Counted from the first letter of the stretch, positions 15,449 to 25,701 are shown. The stretch is DNA of 64,000 bases from VRUE01 sp963702575 (GCA_963702575.1 CAVPCU010000001.1:1-64000), one strand, 5' to 3'. Numbers and translations are program-made. The notes: generated from the sequence alone by a model not told the origin.

Positions 15449-18330
15449 CCTCCGCGCTGGCGCTGGCCCTTGCGGTGCCCCTTCGCCCCCTTGCACCCCA
15501 TGGCCCCCACCACCGGCTCGACCCTCTCGAGCTTGCCGTTCTGGCCGCGCAGGCCGGCTTTGGCGCGGTTTCGCTTCGGCGCAGCGCAGAGGTCAGTCGA
15601 GTTGACGAGCAGCCCTTTCAGACCGCCTTCCATTTCGAGGATGAAGCGCGATACCGGGGCATCGGGGATGGCGGCGAAGGTGCTGCGGATGCCGCCGTGA
15701 ACGGAGTCGATGCGCGCCGCCAGGTCGATGTCGACCAGCCCGTGCAGGGCGACGACGAGGTCTGGGAGATTGTGGTCGGAGGAGCGCAGGAAGACCGGGC
15801 CCTCGAGCGGTTGGTCGAGCAGCGGGCTCCAGGCCGTGGCGTGGCCGTAGACCGCGCCCGCAGGGCACTGCGAGCCGTTGCCCGCCCCGGCGGCGAACTG
15901 CACGCGGGTGCAGATCGTGCGGATGTGGGCCTGGTCGAGGAAGGCCGAGTGCGGCAGGGTGACGACGGCCGAGGAGAAATTGGCGTCGCCGGGCCGCGGG
16001 CTGACGAGGGCTTTCAGCGCCGGGTGCCCGCCGCGCTTGGCGGCGCCCTTCAGCTTGATCGCGAGCTTGGGCTCAAAGCCGAGGCTGGCGCAGTTGGCGG
16101 CCTGGTAGCGGGCGCTGAGCCCGACCGGGGAGTCGGGGGTCGGCGCCAGCACGGTGCCGCCGCCGAACAGGGTCGCCCTGGCCTTCTCTTCTTCGCAGGA
16201 GGTCGCGTTGAGGGTGAAGTCGGGCCTGTCGACGTAGACGCGGAGGTCCCTGACGTTCAGCGGGATGCCCTTGAGGATGTGGGGGATCGGGTCGGAGGCC
16301 GAGCCGTCGGCTTCGACTTCGCCGGTCACCGAGTTGAGGGTGAGGGCGATCCTGACCACGACCGTGCCGGCGTCGAAGGGGCCGGCGACCGCCGGGGTGA
16401 TCGAGACCACCGAGAGCGGGTCACCGTGGTAGGGGCCGGCGAGGTAGAGCGAGCCGCCGACATAGGTGAGCTGGGAGCCGACGCCGGCGCCCGCCACGGT
16501 CCTGCCGATCTTCGAGGCGGCGGGGCAGCTCGGGCGCTCGAGCTCTTCCCGGCCGCCGTTGGCGCCGGTGCGCGACTGCGCCTGGGCGATGCCCGACTCC
16601 GGGCAGTAGGGGATGCCGGCGACCTTGCCGACCACGCCGGGGGGCAGGACCGAGCTGAACCTGGTCAGGTCCTGTTCGCCGTCTTGGCGGGTGAGGCGCA
16701 TCGCGAACGGGCTGTAGGAGCCGGCCTGGTTGCTCAGCGTGCCGGCTTCGAAGCCCGGGTGGAAGGGGGCGGCGCCGCGCGGGCAGGCGCTTTCGTTGGG
16801 GCCAGAGACGATCTGGAAGGTCGAGGTCGATTCGACCGGCGAGCCGCCCGAGCGGGGGTAGAGCTTCGCCACCGTGTCGAAGCGCCCGCAGCCCGGCGGG
16901 CTGATCAGCGGCGCCCGGCCGCCTTCGCGGAAGTGCAGGCGAAAGCTGGAGAAGGGCAGCTGGGGGATGTCTTCGGCGGTCGTAAGCAGTCGGCCGGTCT
17001 GGGGGTCGGGGGTTACCCGCAGCGGCTGCTTGACGATGATTCCCAGGTCCCGGTTCTTGAACACCGCATAGACGGCGATCAGCGAGTCGCCGGCGAGGTT
17101 GTGGTAGGGCTCGGCGACGAAGAGCGAGCCCTTGATCGCCCCCGAAACCAGCGGGCTTTCCACTTCGAGGCCGCCGATCTTGGAAGCTTCCGGACAGCCC
17201 TGGCCGGGTTCGGCCGCGAGGGTTTCCCGTTCGAGATCGGCCTCGCTGCAAACCTCGAGCCCTTCGGCCTGGGAGGGGTTGACCGTCATCCCCTCGGGCA
17301 GCGCGACGACCGCCTTTTCGATCTCAGACTGGGCGGTGGCGCCGGCCAGGGCCGAGGTCAGGCCTTCGTCGTGGACGGCGAGGCTGAAGTCGAGGCCGCT
17401 CGGGCTGGAGGCCGCGCGGGTGCTCGGAGTGGCATCGATCGAGGGTTTGAAGTTGAGCAGCCCGCAGCCGCCGAGCGCCCCGATCGGGGCGCTGCCCGAG
17501 GCCGTCTCCCCTTCCCACGACAGTGCCTGGAAGCTGGCCGAGAGCGGTTCGGAGCATTGCGTGGGCAAGGTGAGGAAGGGCTTGGGGTTGGCGCTCACCG
17601 TGCAGGCTTTTTCGCCGCCGGCGAAGCGGAAGGCGCCGACTTCCCCGGGCGGCGGCGAGTTGGCGGCCAGCGGGCCGCAGGGGCTGCGCATGTGGTCGTG
17701 GGCGGGGTCCGCGGGGTAGCCCCAGATCTGGATCTTGGCGCCGAGCACTTCGACCACCTGCGGCGTGTTGCGCGAGACGGCGATCGCTTCGTAGGGGGGG
17801 TTGGGATTGAGGGTGATGTCGATGAAGACGTCCTGGCTGAGGACGCGAAAGCCGAGCCGAGCCAGCACGCCGGGGGGCGGGGCGACGTTGAACACCGATA
17901 CCGGTTCCCAGGCGACCGAGGTCGATTCGGGGGTCGCCTTCTGCGCGACGCCGGCGACGCCGATCTGGGTGGCGGGGGGGCAGTTGGGAGCGTTTGCGAG
18001 TTTCGCGTTTTCTTCCAGGAACTGGGCGGTGGTGCAGCGCTGGTAGGCGGTGGTGTCGCCGACCAGCCCGGGGGGAGTGCGGGCGAGGAAGTCGCGCAGC
18101 CAGCCTTGCGGGGTGAGCGTCGCTTCGTCGAAGTCCGCCCCGAGCGTGGTGGTGAGCGCGAACGGGTGCGAGCCCGCCCGGGTGTCGGCCGAGCCGTCTT
18201 CTTCTTCGAGGGCCACCCCGAAGGAATGGATGCCGAAGGCGTCGGCCGACGCCGGCAGGGAGCCTGCGAGGGCGCCGGCAACGAGGAGGGCGAGGGCCAG
18301 CAGGGCGGCCTTGCCGATGCGCGCGCTCAT
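15445..18330 (-). CDS. Large secreted protein of unknown function
   Basis: 961 residues. Signal peptide: AALLALALLVAGALAGSLPA then SADA. The mature protein contains repeated modules with paired cysteines (CPPATQIGVAGV, CPEASKIGGLEV, CPAASKIGRT, each followed by a 'GSLYLAGPYHGD/GSLFVAEPYHNL' block), suggesting at least three copies of one beta-rich domain, and a basic tail (GAKGHRKGQRQRGG). I do not recognise an enzyme motif. It is the middle gene of a tightly coupled operon: its ATG 18330 overlaps the upstream TGA and its TGA overlaps the downstream ATG (both ATGA), so it probably works with the two propeller/InlB proteins. Confidence 0.8.
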   Translation of the reverse strand: MSARIGKAALLALALLVAGALAGSLPASADAFGIHSFGVALEEEDGSADTRAGSHPFALTTTLGADFDEATLTPQGWLRDFLARTPPGLVGDTTAYQRCTTAQFLEENAKLANAPNCPPATQIGVAGVAQKATPESTSVAWEPVSVFNVAPPPGVLARLGFRVLSQDVFIDITLNPNPPYEAIAVSRNTPQVVEVLGAKIQIWGYPADPAHDHMRSPCGPLAANSPPPGEVGAFRFAGGEKACTVSANPKPFLTLPTQCSEPLSASFQALSWEGETASGSAPIGALGGCGLLNFKPSIDATPSTRAASSPSGLDFSLAVHDEGLTSALAGATAQSEIEKAVVALPEGMTVNPSQAEGLEVCSEADLERETLAAEPGQGCPEASKIGGLEVESPLVSGAIKGSLFVAEPYHNLAGDSLIAVYAVFKNRDLGIIVKQPLRVTPDPQTGRLLTTAEDIPQLPFSSFRLHFREGGRAPLISPPGCGRFDTVAKLYPRSGGSPVESTSTFQIVSGPNESACPRGAAPFHPGFEAGTLSNQAGSYSPFAMRLTRQDGEQDLTRFSSVLPPGVVGKVAGIPYCPESGIAQAQSRTGANGGREELERPSCPAASKIGRTVAGAGVGSQLTYVGGSLYLAGPYHGDPLSVVSITPAVAGPFDAGTVVVRIALTLNSVTGEVEADGSASDPIPHILKGIPLNVRDLRVYVDRPDFTLNATSCEEEKARATLFGGGTVLAPTPDSPVGLSARYQAANCASLGFEPKLAIKLKGAAKRGGHPALKALVSPRPGDANFSSAVVTLPHSAFLDQAHIRTICTRVQFAAGAGNGSQCPAGAVYGHATAWSPLLDQPLEGPVFLRSSDHNLPDLVVALHGLVDIDLAARIDSVHGGIRSTFAAIPDAPVSRFILEMEGGLKGLLVNSTDLCAAPKRNRAKAGLRGQNGKLERVEPVVGAMGCKGAKGHRKGQRQRGG

Positions 18331-21300
18331 CGGGCGCCTCTCCGGTTGGCGCGCGCTCGGCGCTGCTTTACGCACCGCGTCCGGCCCTCGCGGCGCACCC
18401 GCCGTCGGCCCGCCGGGCAGCGCCTGCGCTTGGCCGGTGGTTCGACCACGTTGCCCGCCCCGCGCAGGGCCGCCGAGGCCGGGGTCGGGCTCTCGGGCGC
18501 CGGCGCCGGGCTCTGGCAGGCTTCCCCTTCACAGGATGCGGCCGCCCCCGGGTAGGCAAAGCCCCCGCCCACCCGAGCGTCGTAGAGGTCGACCGAGCCG
18601 GGGTCGGGCGCCACGAGGCTCGATTCGGTGGTGAAGAAGACGTCGCGCCCGTCTTCGGAGGCCTCCCAGAATTCCGATTCGTCGGGGCTTTCCCCCGAGG
18701 AGATCAGGTAGAGGCAGCCGCCGTTTCGGGCGAAGTAGTCCGCGCCGCCTTCGTGGCAGCCGCCTTCGCCGGGCGCCTCCCACTCATAGACGTCCATCTG
18801 CCCGTTGGTGTCGCGCGGCAGCAGCGCGTCGTAGGAGTTGAAGAAGAGGCGCGCTCCGTCGGCCGCGAGCGGCCGGGAGGCATACGGCGACTGCTCCCAG
18901 GTCGGCAGCCAGGCGGCGGCGGGGACGTGGGTCGGCCAAAACGGTTCCCCCAGGGACCACGGGAAGGTGTAGGGGATCTTCAGGAGCTTGGTCCGCGGCC
19001 GCCCCCCGCTCGGGTTGCACGAGGCGCAGCGCACCCGACCGTCGGCGGCGCTGTAGATGTAGACCTCGACCGCCGGCCGCCCCGAGGAGGTGTCGGTGTT
19101 GTCATAGCCCGTCAGCGGCGCGCGCGAGTCGAAGGCGATCGTTCCGCCGTCGGGGCTGACCCTGGTCGCGCGCAGGTAGGGTTCTTGTTCGGCGATGTCG
19201 TATGGGGCCAGGTTGGAGCCGGGCTCTTTTCCCCCCACGTCGAGGGGGCTGAGCCGGGCGACGAAGGCATGGCTCGCTTCGCCCCCTTCGCCGCGCTCGT
19301 AGAGGTAGAGGTTGTCCGCTCCCGCTTCGGCTTCTTCGCCCTCGCCGTTGGCCCCGGCTCCCGCCAGAGCTTCGCGCGAGACGAAGTAGACGCGGGAGAG
19401 GTCGCGCGAGGCGCCGGCGACTCCCTCCACTTCTTCGGCGATCGGCTGCGAGGCGCTCGCCGGTTCGGCCGCGTAGCGGCCGAGGTCGAATTCATAGAGC
19501 GTCGCTTTGCCGCTTTCTATGCTTCCTTCGGTATAGAGGGCCCGGGAGCCGTCGGCTGAGCCGGCCCAGAAGTAAGCGGGGGCGGCGCTGACCGGGACCG
19601 TGCAGGCCCCGCTCGGTTCCGAGCAGGCGCTGTAGGAGCCGAGCGCGATCGGGCTGGCGGTCGTTTGCAGCGCGTTGGCCGAGAGGGTGAGCTTGCCCGC
19701 TTCGGCGGCGATGATCTTCGTCCCGGAGGGCACCACCCCCGGCGCTTCGATCGTCTGCCCGACGGCGAAGGGCTGCGGGCCTTTGGAGGTGATCGGCGCC
19801 GATTCGGCCGTGAAGGTCGCCGCTTTGGAGAGGGTGAGGCTGGTCGCCGCTTTGCCGCAGGCCGGCGAGCAGGAGACGATCGTCGTCCCCGAGGGGATCT
19901 TCCCCGGCGCGGAGACCGCCTGGCCGGCGAGGAATTCGCCGAGCGTGGTTTCCTGCAGGGGCGCCACGGCCGAGCCGGCGGTGAGCTTGGCCAGCCCGGT
20001 GGCGCTGACCAGCGCGGTGACGGTCGGCGTGCCTTCGGTCAGCTCGCCGGTGCCGCTCGCCGCGCCGTCGACGAAGCCGCTCTGGGGCTGGGCGGGGTGC
20101 AGGCGCAGGTAGAGCTTTCCCGCGTTCCAGTAGACCCGCTCGCCGTCGGCGGAGACCGCGCTCGCCAGATTGTTGTGCCAGGAATTACCGGATTCGGCGC
20201 CGCCCAGGTAGCCTCCGCTCGGAGCCCCGTTCGGTTTGACGCTGACAAGGTGGATCGCTCCGCCGAAGCGGTCATAGAGCTTCGTCCCTTCGGGCGTTTC
20301 CTCGGGCGCTTCGGGGGTGAGCTTCGCCTTGGCGACGAAGAGCGCGTCTCGGCCGTCGGCCGAGACGCCCTCCACCCCTTCTTTGCGGTCGACGTAGAGC
20401 GCTTCGGTGCCGCCCGGCGGCGCCACGTCGGTCAACGCTTCCAGTTCGCCCGCCCCCGGGCCGCAGTCCTGGCGCCGGTAGAGGTTGGCGTGGCCGTCGA
20501 TCCCGCCCGCCGGCGCCGGCGTCTGGTAGTCGACCATCCAGCCCTGGCAGAGGTCGGGCGTGAAGGCGAAGAACTGGCGGTAGCCGTCGAGCAGGTCGCG
20601 GGTGACCCGGTGGCCGGTGATCGGCGGGTGGATGCCGCCGTTCGACCAGCCCCCTTCCCCGCGGCTCGCCAGGTACTGGTTGAAGTTTGCCCCCGCTTCC
20701 GTCTCGCCGAAGCCCGCCAGGGAGCTGTAGGTGATGCGGTTGCCGTCCGGGGCGGCCTGCGTGTAGCTGTCGGGGTCGCCGGGGCCGATCGAGCCCCTCA
20801 CCACGTCCCCCCCGTTTTTGTCCACCGGGCTGACCATCTCGTATGCCCGGCAGTCGGGCAGGAAGGCCGAGGCTTCGGTGCGCAGTTCCTGGTTGGGGCA
20901 TTCGGTTTCGGGGGTGAAGGGCAGGTAGGTGGAGAGGGCGCGGTCGGGGCCTTCGCTCACGCAGCTCGCCGTGGGTTCGCTTTCGGGGTGGCAGTGGTTG
21001 AGCGCGACCACGCGGAAGTGGTAGGTGGTCCCAGGCGCGAGGCCGCTGAGCGCCAGGCTGAGGATCTGCGGGACCGGTTCGGCGCCGATCGCGGTTTCGG
21101 CGCTCGCGTGTTCGTAGGGGGCTTCGGTGAGGCCCCATTCGAAGCGGTAGGAGGTGGCGGCGCTCTGCGGGTTGATCTGCGCCTTCAGGGTCGCCTCGCT
21201 TCCCGAGACGCTCTCCGACCAGGTGCCGAGCAGTTCGGGCTTGGAGACGGGTCTGGAAGCTGCGGTCTTCGCCCTGCGGCTCGGCGGGGCCGTTGGGGTT

Positions 21301-22647
21301 GGCCACCGCCAGGCGGTAGTGGTAGGCGGCTTCGGGGGAAAGGCCGGAGAGCTCGGCGTGGACTTCGGCGTCGCCGGTGCCGATTTCGGCCGGGGACTCG
21401 GCGCAGGGCGCCGAGCTGCCGTAGGCGGCGGTGGGGCCGTATTCGAATTTGCACTCGCTCAGTTCCACCCCGTGGGCTTCGACCGTGCCGCTGACCGTGG
21501 CGGTGGTCTCGCCGATCGCCGAGACGGCCCCGGTGGCGGCGTCGGGGACCGGCACCAGCGGGCCGTAGACCTCGAGGTGGTCTTCCGAGCCGCGCAGGTA
21601 GACCTTGCCGGTGGGGCCGACGGCGACCAGGGGGCTTGGGCCGAAGGGCTTGGAGATGAGCGCCGGCCCCGTGCTACCCGAGGCGTCGACGTCGAAGACG
21701 CCGCGGGCGCTGGGGCCTTCGCTGCCGAGCAGGACGTGCCCGTCGGTCGGGTCCACGGCGAGCTGTGCGGCTTCCTCGGCGTGGACGACGTTGCCGGGGA
21801 TCGGGAAGATTTCGTAGTCGAGGGGGCCGGGCGAGCCGCCGAGCTTGTAGGCGTCGCCGCCGTTGTAGTCGCGGACGAAGAGCGAGCCGGCGGTGGGCCC
21901 GGCGCCGGCGGCGAGCTGGCAGGGCCGTTCGAGGCTCCCGCTGGCTGCGAAGGGCGCGCCGACCAGGTCGCCGTTCACGGGCGGGTTGGCGGCGGGGTCG
22001 TATTTGTAGATCTTCTGCTCTTTCGAGGTGCTGACGTAGACGTCCCCTGCGGGGTCGACGGTCACCCCGCAGGGCGCGATGGCACCCCCTTCGGCGAAGC
22101 TGAAGCCGCCGCCGCCGGTCAGCTGGCCGAGGTAGGCGCCGCTGGAGGCGAAGACGTCGATCGCCTGCACGGCGCCGCCCCCTTCTGCCGTGTTCTGGGT
22201 GACGTAGATGTCGCCGTCGGTGGCGGCGCCGGAATCGTCGACGGCGACTTGGTAGAAGTTGTAGGCAAAGATGGTGGTGAAGCCGAGGCCGCCCTGGGGG
22301 GTTGCGTCGGCTTCGCCGGGGGCGCCGTCGATGAAGTTGGAGCCGAGCGCGGAGAAGTTGGCGGGCGTGCCGTCGGCGTGGTAGCGGGCGATCCGGTCGG
22401 CGCCCGCTTCGATCACCAAGACGTCGCCGCTGGACTGATCGACGGCTATGCCGGCGGGGGTGCTGAAGGTCGGCTGCGCGGCCGAGCCGAAGACTTCCTC
22501 GAAGGGGTGGACCAGGCCGGCCTGGGCGGGAGCGGGGATGAGGGCGAGGGCGGCGAGCGCCCCGGCCAGGGCGAGCAGTGGGCGGGGCGTGTGCCACGGC
22601 GCCCGTGCCCAAGCCGGCCGCGAGTCGTCTCTCCGTTGCCTTCTCAT
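18327..22647 (-). pseudogene. Secreted beta-propeller protein, paralogue of 7154-15448, with a +1 frameshift
   Basis: Starts at ATG 22647 behind GAGAGG; the signal peptide is the same as in the paralogue. Through residue about 465 it matches the paralogue; then the frame breaks at SFQT, where this copy has GGG at 21249-21251 against GG in copy 1. The correct frame resumes at once and runs to TGA 18327, giving 4,321 bp (3n+1). Restored, it is about 1,439 residues. It shares the NHL, Fn3, Cys-motif and PD40 parts but lacks the InlB array, ending in a Pro/Ala and basic tail. First gene of the ATGA-coupled trio. A sequencing error in the G-run is as likely as true inactivation. Confidence 0.8.
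20794..22578. repeat. 1.8-kb duplicated segment, copy 2
   Basis: Counterpart of 13626-15409, carrying one extra G at 21249-21251 that shifts the frame. Further downstream homology (for example 18571-18858 against 11403-11690, and 19640-19980 against 12470-12810) shows that the two genes are paralogous overall, with patches of near identity. Confidence 0.85.
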
Positions 22648-22711
22648 CCGCTTCGTCCTCTCCCTTGGTCCCTGCCTGTCCCGGTTACTTGTGCTTCGCT
22701 TCGAGGCCGGT

Positions 22712-22741
22712 GGCCGCGGGGCTTCCCTTTGCCCCGCGGCC
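22712..22741 (-). terminator. Strong GC hairpin between two secreted-protein genes
   Basis: GGCCGCGGGGC (22712-22722) and GCCCCGCGGCC (22731-22741) form a perfect 11-bp stem with an 8-nt loop. It lies 15 bp after the stop at 22756 and before the ATG at 22647. There is no U-run; it may be a partial terminator that lowers read-through into the downstream trio, or a stabilising 3' hairpin. Confidence 0.55.
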
Positions 22742-22755
22742 CTTGGCCTTTGCTC

Positions 22756-24033
22756 CTATTCGAACTTCGCGACCAGCGTGTGACTGGCGCTCATCGGCAC
22801 CGCGCAGCTGAGCGCGTTGCCGGTGCAGGTGCCGGCGCCGGTCGTCCAGGTGACCTGGGTCGTGCCTTTGTTCAGCGTCACCGTCACCGGGACTTCTTCT
22901 GAGGAGAAGAATTCAGCCGAAGCTGCGGTGCAGGTGTAGCCGCAATTGATGTTGGTCGGTTTGGTCTTGACGAAGCCCTGCCCGCCGCCTTCCTTGCTGA
23001 AGGTCAGCGTGTGCTTCGCGTTTTCGGCGTAGACCTCTTCGATCGCCGAATCCGAGTTGAACGCCGCGATCGCGCAGGTTTCGGTCGTGACTTCGTTGCA
23101 GCTGGCTGCCGAGCCGGTTCCGTTCGTGTATTTCACGAAGTGGAAGTTCTTGGCCGGCTTTGCTTTCAGCGTCAGGGCGCCTTCCTTGTAGGCGGCCGAG
23201 GAGGAGATGCAGCCGTAGCCGCAGTTGACGCCTCCCGGAGCCGTGGAGAAGATGCCGTTGGGGTTTGACTTGGTCCCGGTGAGGCTCCAGGTCTTGTAGA
23301 ACTTCGCGCCGACGGTCTTCGCTTCGGTCAGCGAGACCGTGCACTGGCGGCCGTTGACCGTGCCGCAGCCTTTCCAGCTCTTGAAGGCGTAGCCCGCCGC
23401 CGGGGAGGCGGTCAGGGTTACCGAGCCTTCGGCGATCGATTCGGTTTCGCAGGAATGCGGGGCGCTGCCGGTGCATTCGAGCCCTGCCGGGTTGGAGACG
23501 ACCGTGCCCGAGCCTTCTTCGATGTTGAGGGTGAGTTTGGGCCCGCCGGTGGGTATGGCGTCGAAGACGTAGGTGATCGAGGCTTCCCCTCCGTTGCCGG
23601 TGATAAAGCAGTCGGGTGCGGCGGTGAATGCGCATTCGCCTTCTTCTTCTATGGATCCGACGAATTCAGAGCCCGGATCGGCTTCGGCGTGCAAGGCGAT
23701 TCCCGAGATGCCCGGAAGGGCTTCTTCTTCGACCATTTCGGTTTCGCAGAGGCCGGTGGCCGGCGGGCCGCTGCATTCGATCGGCGGTTCGCCTTCCCAG
23801 GCGTTTCCGAAGGCTTTGAGGAATTCGAGTTCTTCGCTTTTGAAGCCAGATGCTCCGCCCACGCTGCTGACTTCGCCGCTGCCGGTGCCCGCGACGTGCA
23901 CGGTCAGACCACCTTCGGCGAACGCCTGCGCGGCCGGCACGAGCATGAACGCCGCGACAGTGGCGAGCAGGATGGTCAGGCGGAGCCGGCCCGAGGGCGG
24001 ACTGCTCCCGAGGTCGCTGATTTTGCGTCTCAC
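22756..24033 (-). CDS. Secreted InlB-like B-repeat protein
   Basis: 425 residues from GTG 24033, with AGGAG nearby. Signal peptide LTILLATVAAFMLVPAAQAF then AEG. The mature part has four to five Cys-bearing beta modules of about 80 residues with 'GSGTVVSNPAGLEC', 'TLTASPAAGYAFKSWKGCG' and 'TVGAKFYKTW' signatures, the divergent InlB B-repeat family, ending in SASHTLVAKFE. These resemble the tandem modules of the giant protein at 7154-15448. It is upstream of, and co-directional with, the ATGA trio, separated by a strong hairpin. Likely cell-surface or extracellular; binding partner unknown. Confidence 0.85.
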   Translation of the reverse strand: MRRKISDLGSSPPSGRLRLTILLATVAAFMLVPAAQAFAEGGLTVHVAGTGSGEVSSVGGASGFKSEELEFLKAFGNAWEGEPPIECSGPPATGLCETEMVEEEALPGISGIALHAEADPGSEFVGSIEEEGECAFTAAPDCFITGNGGEASITYVFDAIPTGGPKLTLNIEEGSGTVVSNPAGLECTGSAPHSCETESIAEGSVTLTASPAAGYAFKSWKGCGTVNGRQCTVSLTEAKTVGAKFYKTWSLTGTKSNPNGIFSTAPGGVNCGYGCISSSAAYKEGALTLKAKPAKNFHFVKYTNGTGSAASCNEVTTETCAIAAFNSDSAIEEVYAENAKHTLTFSKEGGGQGFVKTKPTNINCGYTCTAASAEFFSSEEVPVTVTLNKGTTQVTWTTGAGTCTGNALSCAVPMSASHTLVAKFE

Positions 24034-24228
24034 GTAGATCTCTCCTTGTGCGTTGAGCCCCTGCCGGGCCGCTTCCGGCGGCCTTCGGGCGACTCCGTTT
24101 TCCCTGTGGTGTTCCTGAAACTCGCGAGGTGTCTAGCGTTCCCAGAGGGTGCTAGGCGTACCGACGAGTACGGCCAGCAAACCACCTACACGCGGGTTTG
24201 TCAAGGAAGCGTTCCCGAAGAAGGGAGA

Positions 24229-24244
24229 GCGTTTCTAGAAACGC
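24229..24244. promoter_or_regulatory. 16-bp perfect palindrome GCGTTTCTAGAAACGC
   Basis: Located in the 242-bp stretch between the PIN relic and the secreted-protein gene starting at 24033. It could be an operator for that gene (196 bp upstream) or, read on the minus strand, a hairpin followed by a pyrimidine-rich tract ending transcription of the PIN relic. Otherwise 24034-24275 shows no gene I can support. Confidence 0.4.
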
Positions 24245-24275
24245 GCGCGGTATCTCGCTGTCCCCTGGATGCGAA

Positions 24276-24540
24276 TCAGGAGAGGGCCGACAGAAGATCT
24301 GCCGGGGCGCAGATCGGCGCGCCGCCGGACATTTCCAGTAGACCCGAATCGCCGGAGGCCAGAAGGGCAGCCCTGTCATGAGCGAGGGCGATCAGGTAGT
24401 CGTCATCGGGATCGGGCGAGCGGAGCGGCGGCGGGCCCTCCGGGTCCGCGGCGAGCACGGCGAGGCGCCCAGAGCCGGTCGAGGGCGGTGCGAACAATGT
24501 CCTCGGCGAGCGTGACGGTCCTCCGTATCTTCGGCATAGA
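24276..24540 (-). pseudogene. PIN-domain toxin relic (C-terminal half)
   Basis: The minus strand reads PKIRRTVTLAEDIVRTALDR in one frame, then, after a shift near 24475, VLAADPEGPPPLRSPDPDDD and YLIALAHDRAALLASGDSGL, a clear PIN C-terminus (DPDDDYL ... SGD) ending at a normal stop. The N-terminal half with the first catalytic Asp is missing; the relic begins directly after the stop of the ATPase at 24571. It is probably what remains of a VapC displaced or truncated when the ATPase gene arrived. Confidence 0.6.
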
Positions 24541-24570
24541 CGCATTTTGCATCAAGGTGACGCTTTGGCC

Positions 24571-25701
24571 CTACACGCCGGAACGCCCCTCCCTTACCCA
24601 GGAAGCCAGCAGGGGGTCGACGACGCGCAGACCGGTTGCCGTGGAGGAGTCCTCGGCGACCTCGCCGCGATCGACGAGCGCCTCGATAGCCCTGACCACG
24701 GCCCCGCCCCTCGAGCCGCCGTGGCGCCGCCCGGCGGCATAGATGCCCTCGCGACCCTCGGCGACTCCGGCGAGCACCCGCCGCTGGGAGGTCGGCAATG
24801 CCGACCAGGCGGCGCGCAGCTCGTCGCGGGCCTCGTGCATCACCCGGTCGAAGGCTGAGAGCCAAGTGTCCTCCGTGGCTTCCTCGCCCTCGGGGGTCAG
24901 CTCCCAGAGGACGTGAGCGAGCAGCATCGTGCGCTGAGGGTGGCCGGCCGCGGTGTCGAGCAGCGGCTCCAGCGCGGTGCCGAGCCTGCGGCCGGTGGCC
25001 TCGAAGTGGGCCGAGAGGTGCTCTGCTACGTCATCGGAGCGCAGCGGCGGCAGGTCGACCGGCCCGGCCTGCCCGTAGAAGGCACGGCGGCGATCGGCGA
25101 AGAGCTCGCGCATCATCCCGACCTGCGAGCCCGCGAAAACGTAACTGGCGGCGTCGCCGTGGTGCTGGATCTCAGAGCGAATCACGGCGTCGGCGCGCTC
25201 CTTGGCGGCGAGGATGTCTTGGAACTCGTCGAAGATCACCAGCGTTCGCGTCCCGTGCTTCTCATAGAGGCGGGCGGGGAGGGCGAGGCGCTCCACCAGC
25301 GGCGGCTCGGCCTGTGGGTCGACGGTCACCTCGACCCCGGCCGGAAGCGGGCCTCCCCCCACCTGAAGCGTAGGCCGCAGGAGGCGCCTGATACCGGCGA
25401 ACCAGGTCGCGAGGCGACCCTGCAGCTCGGCGGCGTAGGCGCGCTCGATCCGCTGCGCGATGTCGTCGAGCGTCAGGACGCCGAAAAAGTCGACATAGAT
25501 CGCTGCCCAACCCTCGCGCCGAGCATCGGCCGCCACGCGGGAGAGCAGCGAGGTCTTGCCGTAGCGGCGCGGCGCCACGAGGCGGCTGTTGTTGCCGCCG
25601 ACGGCCCGCTCCAGCAGCGCCCGCGCCTCCTCGTCGCGGTCGAGCAGCTCCTCCGGCGGGACCGGCTCGCTGTATCGGAATGGGTTTGTGCTCTCTGTCA
25701 T
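24571..25701 (-). CDS. Orphan AAA ATPase with C-terminal winged helix
   Basis: 376 residues. Walker A APRRYGKTS at about 43-51; Walker B LVIFDEFQD at about 154-162; sensor-like YVFAGSQVGMMRELFADRRR; lid helices with GHPQRTMLLAHVLWE. The C-terminus is a winged helix (LPTSQRRVLAGVAEG, VVRAIEALVDRGEV, LRVVDPLLASWVR). It belongs to the archaeal-type/MNS ATPase group, function unknown, with no nuclease domain. It is clearly paralogous to the ATPase at 27765-28883. The start codon is overlapped by a 23-bp tandem operator (25689-25734), so self-repression through the winged helix is a reasonable hypothesis. Confidence 0.85.
   Translation of the reverse strand: MTESTNPFRYSEPVPPEELLDRDEEARALLERAVGGNNSRLVAPRRYGKTSLLSRVAADARREGWAAIYVDFFGVLTLDDIAQRIERAYAAELQGRLATWFAGIRRLLRPTLQVGGGPLPAGVEVTVDPQAEPPLVERLALPARLYEKHGTRTLVIFDEFQDILAAKERADAVIRSEIQHHGDAASYVFAGSQVGMMRELFADRRRAFYGQAGPVDLPPLRSDDVAEHLSAHFEATGRRLGTALEPLLDTAAGHPQRTMLLAHVLWELTPEGEEATEDTWLSAFDRVMHEARDELRAAWSALPTSQRRVLAGVAEGREGIYAAGRRHGGSRGGAVVRAIEALVDRGEVAEDSSTATGLRVVDPLLASWVREGRSGV

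Noticed and set aside
12062..15700. Long plus-strand frame of 1,212 codons
   Set aside because: Gly/Arg/Ala/Asp-rich translation without any motif, antisense to the propeller domains and crossing two real genes.
15475..18555. Long plus-strand frame of 1,026 codons
   Set aside because: Antisense to the 961-residue secreted protein; composition typical of a shadow frame in high-GC DNA.
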